DNA from: a bacterium
GTDB taxonomy: Bacteria > DYJV01 > JALVYZ01
Assembly: GCA_027037705.1 (NCBI GenBank)
Contig: JALVYZ010000062.1
Coordinates: 1-15,521 of the forward strand
Reading direction: 5' to 3'
Length of the DNA: 15,521 nucleotides
The notes under the pieces were generated by a model, which was not told the origin of the DNA, did not search any database, and saw only the letters and a list, made by a program, of their open reading frames with translations. The position numbers and the translations under genes were made by a program. This document shows positions 13,163 through 15,521 of this stretch, piece by piece; the stretch's first letter is position 1; the number at the start of each line of letters is the position of its first letter.

Positions 13163-15426
13163 TCCTCCAACGCCTTTAATATCTTATCTGGAGTAATTGG
13201 AAAATCTTTTATCCATACTCCTACTGCATCATAGATTGCATTAGCTATTGCCTGAAATGAATTCATTGAACCAAAAAGTCCTGCTTCTTTTGCACCAAAT
13301 GGTCCTTTTGGATCATTTGTAATTACAGCATCAGCATAAACATTTTCTGGAACATCTAAAGAGGTTGGTATTTTATATTCAAGAAAATCAGCATTTAAAA
13401 CTTTACCATCTTTAAAAATATGTTCTTCTTTTAATGTGCTGCCAACACCGCCAGAAGCTATTGAACCTTCATATTGTCCCTGAACACCTTTTATATTTAT
13501 TGGAAAACCACAATCATGAAAACCAACTGCATTTATAATTTTAACTTCTCCTGTGTTTGTATCAACTTCAACTTCAACTGCATTTGCCCCAAAACTAAAT
13601 GTTGTGGCCTGCTGACCCACGGGATTTTTAACCCATTCCCTATCATTTGAAACTTCAGGCATGTAATGTCCTCTTCCCATAACATGCCTGTTTTCTATTA
13701 ATCCTTTTCTTATAACCTTATGCAATGGCACCTGCTTTGATTTATCTTTTTTAGAAAAAACAATTTTATTTTCTATATCAAGCTCATCTTCAGAGCAATT
13801 TAACATTTCAGAAGCTAATTTTAAAATCTGAGCTTTTGCATCTTCACAGGCTTTTTTAACTGCATTTCCAGATACTAAAACTGCTGCCTGAGAATATGCC
13901 CCAACATCTAAAGTTGTAACCTCAGTATCTCCAGCTACAATATGAATTTCTTCTGGAGGTACTCCCAATACTTCTGATGCTATTTGAACCATTGCATGAT
14001 AATTACCCTGACCATTATCTATTACTCCAGAAATAATTGTTGGATACCCATCTTCATTGAATTTTACAAAACAGCTTGAGCCTCCTCTTATTCCCATTGG
14101 AAATCCACACATCATACCATTTGCTCCAATTCCAACGCCTCTTCCAAATGGAAGTTTTCCTCTTTTTTTATCCCACTCTATTTTTTCAGCTGCTTTTTTT
14201 ATTGCTTCTTTTAATCCACAACTGTAAATTTTAGATTTTGTTGCCTGCATATCTCCTGGATTTAAAGCATTTCTTAACCTTATCTCAACTGGATCAATTC
14301 CTAACTCCTCTGCTATCATATCAAGCTGCATTCCAAGTCCACCTAAAAAAGCTCTACCATGGCATCTATACATTCCCCTAATAGGCTTATTTGTGTAAAC
14401 TCTGTATGAATTTAATCTTACATTTTCCAATTTATATGTTTCTTCCCACACTAAGAATGGGACAGAAGCTGCTATTGGTCCTGTACTTGAATACGCACCA
14501 CCATCCATTATAACTTTAATATCCTGAGCTAAAATTTTCCCGTCCTTTGTAACTCCAGTTTTTGCATACATTACCATTGAATGCACCTGACGGGTGCATA
14601 TCATACTTTCCTCTCTTGTATATACAACCTTTACAGGTCTTCTTGCTTTTATTGATAAAAGAGAAGTTATAAAATCCAATGGAAAAATATCAGATCTGCC
14701 ACCAAAAGCTCCTCCAATTGTAGGCCTTCTCACAATTACCTTATTTAATGGTATATGCAATAAATTTGAAAGAGCTTTTGCCTTTGTATGAGGACTTGCA
14801 TTTGGCATCCATATCTCAATTGAACCATCAGAATGATAATATGCAATAACAGCGTAAGGCTCAAGCATTCCATAGCCTTCATCTTTTGATGTGAATTTAT
14901 CTTCTCTAACTAAATATGCTTTTTCAAAAGCTTTATCCACATCTCCAACATCTATTTTTACATGAATATTTATATTATTAGGATGGTCTTCATGAATTAA
15001 TGGGGCACCATCTTTCATTGCCTCTTCTGCATCAAAAACTGCTGGAAGTGGTTCATAATCCACTTTAATTAAATCAAGTGCTTCTAAAGCTGTTTCTTCA
15101 TCAACTGCAGCTACTGCTGCAACTTCTTCACCAATAAATCTCACTTTATCAGACGCAATTAACTGATGATCTCTTGTATATTTAAAAACTCCCCATTTTT
15201 CTCCAAAAGTATCATCTCTTGTAATTACCGCTTTAACTCCTGGAACTTTTTTAGCTTTTGAAACATCTATGTTTAAAATTTTTGCATGAGCTAAAGGACT
15301 GTGTAAAACCTTTCCAACAAGCATATTAGGTAATTTTATATCAGCAGTATAAAGAGCATCACCTGTTGCCTTTTGTGGAGTATCAATTCTCGGGATTCCT
15401 TTACCAAGGATTTTATAATTACTCAT
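13138..15426 (-). CDS. Molybdenum hydroxylase large subunit L1 with altered active-site residues
   Basis: This 762-residue protein is a full-length xanthine dehydrogenase-family molybdopterin subunit. It shows the N-terminal domain, MLEP (187-190) in the pocket motif, moco motif GGAFGGR (238-244), the YRCHGR loop (353-358), a GQGNYHAMVQIASEVLG segment and the C-terminal GPFGAKEAGL (708-717). Two key sites differ. Cys355 replaces the usual Gly of FRGxG, at the position of the S-bound Cys in form I CO dehydrogenase. Leu717 replaces the catalytic Glu of the KGxGE motif. The SR pair usual before the late glycine motif is QA. The rest of the protein looks intact, with no frameshift. GGAGGTAATTAATG gives the start. 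No small or medium subunit genes are next to it, so it may share those at 1272-2622. Whether it catalyses hydroxylation is uncertain. Confidence 0.9.
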   Translation of the reverse strand: MSNYKILGKGIPRIDTPQKATGDALYTADIKLPNMLVGKVLHSPLAHAKILNIDVSKAKKVPGVKAVITRDDTFGEKWGVFKYTRDHQLIASDKVRFIGEEVAAVAAVDEETALEALDLIKVDYEPLPAVFDAEEAMKDGAPLIHEDHPNNINIHVKIDVGDVDKAFEKAYLVREDKFTSKDEGYGMLEPYAVIAYYHSDGSIEIWMPNASPHTKAKALSNLLHIPLNKVIVRRPTIGGAFGGRSDIFPLDFITSLLSIKARRPVKVVYTREESMICTRQVHSMVMYAKTGVTKDGKILAQDIKVIMDGGAYSSTGPIAASVPFLVWEETYKLENVRLNSYRVYTNKPIRGMYRCHGRAFLGGLGMQLDMIAEELGIDPVEIRLRNALNPGDMQATKSKIYSCGLKEAIKKAAEKIEWDKKRGKLPFGRGVGIGANGMMCGFPMGIRGGSSCFVKFNEDGYPTIISGVIDNGQGNYHAMVQIASEVLGVPPEEIHIVAGDTEVTTLDVGAYSQAAVLVSGNAVKKACEDAKAQILKLASEMLNCSEDELDIENKIVFSKKDKSKQVPLHKVIRKGLIENRHVMGRGHYMPEVSNDREWVKNPVGQQATTFSFGANAVEVEVDTNTGEVKIINAVGFHDCGFPINIKGVQGQYEGSIASGGVGSTLKEEHIFKDGKVLNADFLEYKIPTSLDVPENVYADAVITNDPKGPFGAKEAGLFGSMNSFQAIANAIYDAVGVWIKDFPITPDKILKALEEKRLKDEG

Positions 15427-15459
15427 TAATTACCTCCGTTTGTAATTCGTGGTTTTTTA

Positions 15460-15515
15460 ATGCGTATATGCGTTAATGCGTGGATGCGTGTATGCGTAAA
15501 TGAGTTCATACGTCA
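15460..15515. repeat. ATGCGTNN octamer array upstream of L1, third copy
   Basis: Seven perfectly phased octamers: ATGCGTAT, ATGCGTTA, ATGCGTGG, ATGCGTGT, ATGCGTAA, ATGAGTTC, ATACGTCA. The window ends six bases later, so an inverted right arm like those at 7415 and 12501 may lie outside. Confidence 0.92.
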
Positions 15516-15521
15516 ATTAGA

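Noticed and set aside
13138-15426. Form I CO dehydrogenase large subunit because of YRCHGR
   Set aside because: Only the Cys matches AYRCSFR. The catalytic Glu is missing, no CoxL-specific context or cox accessory genes are present, and the neighbours are aromatic-acid genes.

Overview
The window is one gene cluster of about 15 kb from an AT-rich genome. Every supported gene is on the minus strand, so transcription runs from high to low coordinates. AGGAGG-type ribosome binding sites, an exported Gram-negative-style binding protein, and a mixture of molybdenum, iron-sulfur and B12 enzymes suggest an anaerobic or facultatively anaerobic bacterium. The sequence alone does not fix the lineage.

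In transcription order the genes are: a molybdenum hydroxylase large subunit (L1, 15426-13138); a VOC protein of the methylmalonyl-CoA epimerase family (13019-12594); the B12-binding small subunit of a split acyl-CoA mutase (12477-12082); an overlapping antitoxin/RelE-type toxin pair (12076-11653); the mutase large subunit (11641-10004); hydantoinase/oxoprolinase subunit A (9905-7797); a small DUF2283 protein (7751-7506); hydantoinase subunit B (7393-5660); a PaaK-type arylacetate-CoA ligase (5300-4008); a LivK-type periplasmic binding protein (3888-2752); then the FAD (M), 2Fe-2S (S) and second large (L2) subunits of a molybdenum hydroxylase (2622 to 1). L2 runs off the left edge.

The gene set closely resembles the route proposed for anaerobic indoleacetate (auxin) breakdown in Aromatoleum: molybdenum-dependent hydroxylation of the N-heterocycle, CoA activation by a PaaK-type ligase, ATP-dependent lactam opening by a hydantoinase-like enzyme, and B12-dependent rearrangement of an arylsuccinyl-CoA. 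I infer that this cluster degrades an N-heterocyclic aromatic acid. Indoleacetate is the leading candidate, but the substrate is not proven. Several catalytic parts are unusual. L1 has Leu where the family has its catalytic Glu and Cys in the FRGxG loop. L2 has Gly in place of the pocket Glu. The epimerase-like protein has lost its His-His metal motif.

Almost every non-coding gap is filled with short-period degenerate tandem repeats. There are period-7 arrays (ACTCCNG, CCTTCAA, TTCACCG), period-6 arrays (TTAGTG) and period-8 arrays (ATGCGTNN, arranged as inverted halves). They begin at, or slightly inside, the 3' ends of genes and often supply the stop codon. They resemble in style the STRR heptanucleotide repeats of cyanobacteria. 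Small toxin-antitoxin-like genes split both two-subunit enzymes (mutase large/small and HyuA/HyuB).
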